Shown here in pieces: positions 61,607 to 64,000 of a stretch of 64,000 nt of DNA. This stretch comes from Clostridioides difficile ATCC 9689 = DSM 1296. Its GTDB lineage: Bacteria > Bacillota > Clostridia > Peptostreptococcales > Peptostreptococcaceae. The stretch is from assembly GCF_001077535.1 (NCBI RefSeq), contig NZ_CP011968.1:744001-808000 (forward strand), given 5' to 3'. The notes below the pieces were generated by a model, which had not been told where the DNA came from, ran no database searches, and saw only the letters and a list, made by a program, of their open reading frames with translations. Position 1 is the stretch's first letter. Each line of letters starts with the position of its first letter. A program made the translations under genes and the position numbers.

Positions 61607-61779
61607 ACATCCTTTCCATTATTTAAAAATATTATAAAATGATTTTAGATGAATACAAAAGTGCAAATAGTTGATTTTAGGTCATCTAAATGTTAAACAT
61701 AAAATTATTAGTACTGGTAAATTTATAAAAACTATTCCAAAAATCTTTTTGAATATTTCAAAACACAATAAATTACTTC

Positions 61780-62010
61780 AAATCCCCTTGAATATATTTT
61801 ACAGCATTATAGATTGCTTTAAATCTCTTTGAATATTCTACAAGACTATAGATTAGTTTAAATCCCTTTGAATATATTTTACAACATTATAGATTGTTTT
61901 AAATCTCTTTGAATATTCTACAAGACTATAGATTAGTTTAAATCCCTTTGAATATTTCAAAACACCATAGATTACTTTAAATCCCTTTGAATGTTCTATA
62001 ACACTATAAA
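61780..62010. repeat. Tandem array, ~40-bp unit in an 80-bp alternation, about 6 copies
   Basis: aaatccctttgaatatattt-type and aaatctctttgaatattcta-type units of 41 and 39 bp alternate, giving an 80-bp dimer seen at about 61791 and 61871. It is noncoding. The next 470 bp (62011-62477) is AT-rich spacer with nothing I can name. Confidence 0.85.
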
Positions 62011-62477
62011 TTACTTTTAACTTTTATATAACCATAAAGTTTTTATCTGGCACTTTAAATGGAGTTTTATATCAAATTTGCCTTCCATCGAATAACCAAA
62101 CTTAATTTAATTACACATTCCAAGATTCAAATATTCATTCAATATATTTGATAATTCTATGTTATAGCTATAATTAAATATAGATTATTAAAGTTAAATA
62201 TTTATTTAATATATTGAATGATTTTTTACCTATATTTAATTAAGTTTCATTATATAATATAAAAATTGTTTTTGCATTAAGTTTTAATATAATACATAAT
62301 AATTTTAAATAATAATATTATTATATATTTTTAAATTTTAGGAGTATATCTATTATATAGCGAGTAGATAAAACATATAAAATTCAAATAAAAGATATAT
62401 ATTTTTAAATAAAATGGATATAGATTTCAACTAAAAAGAATATAAATTTCAAACCCAAAAATATCTAGCATTTACCA

Positions 62478-63215
62478 TTAAGAAATAACATCATTCTTTC
62501 TAAAATTTCTATTGGCAATTTCAGAAAATACTATAGTAGTAATAAATGCAACACATATTGTAACTATAGTGTCATTAACATTTAAAGCAGATTGCTTTAT
62601 AACCCCCATAGCACTACCTAACATAGAATAAGGGAAAAATATACCAACAGCAGGTTTTGCTACTATTAATCCCATACCAAATAGAGAAAGGCAAAGACTA
62701 ATACCAATAGGAGTTGCAAAACTTCTAATCTTTATAGACATGTATAATTGTATAGAAGCTATTGAAATAGAAATAATCCAACCTTTAGCAATCCAACCAG
62801 TCAATTCTTTAGGTACACTACCAGAAAAACCAAACATATTTCCTGCAACTATATAAAAGATAACAAAGAAAACTTGTGTAATAGCTGTAAGTATTGAAAC
62901 TACTGTAAGTTTAGATAAAAAGATATTTTTTAAATTAACTGGCAGTGTCATTACATTATTCCAATTATGATTCATATGTTCAAGCCTACAAATATATGCA
63001 CAAAAGATTGCAATTAAGATAGGAAAGAAAAATTCCCCATAAAAAAGACTAACTTGAGTCCATAAGCTGTACCATTCTTTTTTGAGTATGCCTTGATTTA
63101 GATAAAAATTACCAGAACCAATCAACACACTTATAAGTGGCAAAGCTAATAATACATACCATATAAAAGAATTTTTTAACTTTAGAATTTCTCCCAAGAC
63201 TGACTTCCTTAACAT
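62478..63215 (-). CDS. ABC-2 type permease (lantibiotic/bacitracin exporter type)
   Basis: 245 residues with six membrane helices and an N-terminal SVLGEILKLKNSFIWYVLL pattern, as in the MutG/EpiG-type permeases for lantibiotic immunity. It lies 11 bp after a similar gene, so the two form a heterodimeric membrane part. The ATPase is expected further to the right, outside the window. These correspond to the ABC genes that follow cdd1 in C. difficile (cdd2-cdd4 region). Confidence 0.85.
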   Translation of the reverse strand: MLRKSVLGEILKLKNSFIWYVLLALPLISVLIGSGNFYLNQGILKKEWYSLWTQVSLFYGEFFFPILIAIFCAYICRLEHMNHNWNNVMTLPVNLKNIFLSKLTVVSILTAITQVFFVIFYIVAGNMFGFSGSVPKELTGWIAKGWIISISIASIQLYMSIKIRSFATPIGISLCLSLFGMGLIVAKPAVGIFFPYSMLGSAMGVIKQSALNVNDTIVTICVAFITTIVFSEIANRNFRKNDVIS

Positions 63216-63226
63216 TTAAATCCCTC

Positions 63227-63988
63227 CTATACTTCTTTTTTTAATAAATGATTTCTTCCAATATAATAAATTAGCATTCCAATTAAGAAAACTAAAATCG
63301 TGATAGAAAAATTCATATCAATTCTATAGACAGATGAACCTAAAACATTATCATAAGCATAACTTAAAGGTGATAACTCTAGGTAATAAGACCATATAAA
63401 CAATCTACGAATACCTTGATAAAACAAACCTGATGTCAAACCTATAAAACTACCAATCATGCCAAATGTAATTGCAATCATTTGATTTGGAATTACAGTT
63501 GCAATCCATAGGTGTAGTGCAATGATAGCAATACTTACAAGAATTGTTCCTAATGTGTATTTTAAAAGTAAAGATACAGAAATTGACTCAATAACCCCTC
63601 TAAAATGTCCAAACAACACAATAGATAACACTTGCATCAATACAGGTATAGATACCAAAATAGCAGAACATAAAAATTTAGATAAATAAATACTATTTAA
63701 AGATGTCACAGAAGATTTTAAAAGCTTCCATGTATCTCCTTTATGTTCTATATCGCTTATACGTGATGTGATTATTGATATTAAGATAGGAAAGAATAGA
63801 CCATTTAAACTTGCAAAACTCATAAGCATATAGGAATATTCAAATCCACCTAACATATCTGGATTACGTGTAATAGCTCTATTTGAATTTACGATACACC
63901 ACATTATTTCAACAGCTGCAAATAAAAAGGTCATCAGAATAATCTTCTTTCTTTTAAGTTTATAAAATTCTAGACCAAGGTATTTCAT
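63227..63988 (-). CDS. ABC-2 type permease (MutE/EpiE-like partner)
   Basis: 253 residues, six membrane helices, beginning YLGLEFYKLKRKKIILMTFL, the standard opening of this permease group. It shares its layout with the downstream partner (both have an ISDIEHKGDTW / CRLEHMNHNW segment after helix 2). The start has GGTGACTT upstream, right at the window edge. Role: membrane part of an ABC exporter that removes antimicrobial peptides. Confidence 0.87.
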   Translation of the reverse strand: MKYLGLEFYKLKRKKIILMTFLFAAVEIMWCIVNSNRAITRNPDMLGGFEYSYMLMSFASLNGLFFPILISIITSRISDIEHKGDTWKLLKSSVTSLNSIYLSKFLCSAILVSIPVLMQVLSIVLFGHFRGVIESISVSLLLKYTLGTILVSIAIIALHLWIATVIPNQMIAITFGMIGSFIGLTSGLFYQGIRRLFIWSYYLELSPLSYAYDNVLGSSVYRIDMNFSITILVFLIGMLIYYIGRNHLLKKEV

Positions 63989-64000
63989 TATAAAGTCACC

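Noticed and set aside
1..64000. rRNA or tRNA genes, binary toxin genes (cdtA/cdtB), integrases
   Set aside because: None recognised on reading; the binary toxin locus lies elsewhere in the genome when present.

Overview
The window is low-GC Firmicutes DNA, and two very large genes identify it as Clostridioides difficile. They encode full-length toxin B (2366 aa) and toxin A (2710 aa), set in the complete pathogenicity locus (PaLoc) order tcdR-tcdB-tcdE-(endolysin relic)-tcdA, with tcdC convergent. cdu1 lies on the left and cdd1 on the right, as in toxigenic strains of the 630/VPI 10463 type. TcdC is full length (232 codons, no frame break) and both toxin reading frames are intact. A hexanucleotide array of 35 AAGAGC copies at 9733-9942 looks like the known C. 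difficile MLVA locus A6Cd.

Layout. 1-5.2 kb: a phage-type replication module (PF09524-like organizer, DnaB-like helicase, Mor-like protein) standing alone among AT-rich tandem arrays. 5.3-9.6 kb: a ferredoxin and membrane iron-sulfur pair, a Crp/Fnr regulator, and a MATE pump divergent from a PadR regulator with twin operators between them. 9.7-19.8 kb: accessory genes (AlkC-like repair protein, NTF2-like protein, alpha/beta hydrolase, SPL-type radical SAM enzyme, frameshifted GNAT, Rpn nuclease, DUF3841 protein, XRE regulator), a decayed IS605 tnpB tail and more tandem arrays. 20.2-23.5 kb: a two-component system with its two-gene ABC exporter. 23.9-31.8 kb: a Fic protein, then an FCD-GntR regulator, two paralogous S9 peptidases and a transporter. 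32-36.6 kb: a decayed gene, a YtrA-type GntR/ABC operon ending in a 29-codon membrane peptide, and an MBL-fold protein. 37.6-40.5 kb: a fluoride riboswitch with its terminator, a CLC channel/antiporter and a cation/proton antiporter, which together make a fluoride-resistance operon. 40.7-61.1 kb: cdu1, the PaLoc and cdd1. 61.3-64 kb: a cysteine-rich DUF3795 protein and two ABC-2 permeases whose ATPase should lie beyond the right edge.

In the PaLoc, TcdR (an alternative sigma factor) recognises near-identical promoters before tcdB and tcdA. TcdE is a phage-type holin used for toxin release, and TcdC is a membrane-anchored protein proposed to oppose TcdR. The region keeps traces of its history: a phage endolysin relic between tcdE and tcdA, a long shared leader before both toxin genes, and a short piece of toxin-B-like coding sequence stranded just upstream of the tcdA ribosome binding site.

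I see no wholly new multi-gene system. The best leads are the toxin-gene scar before tcdA, the terminator hairpin that contains the first tcdE start codon, the dimeric AT-rich intergenic arrays, the shared AT palindromes near the peptidase operon, and a dispersed terminator family.
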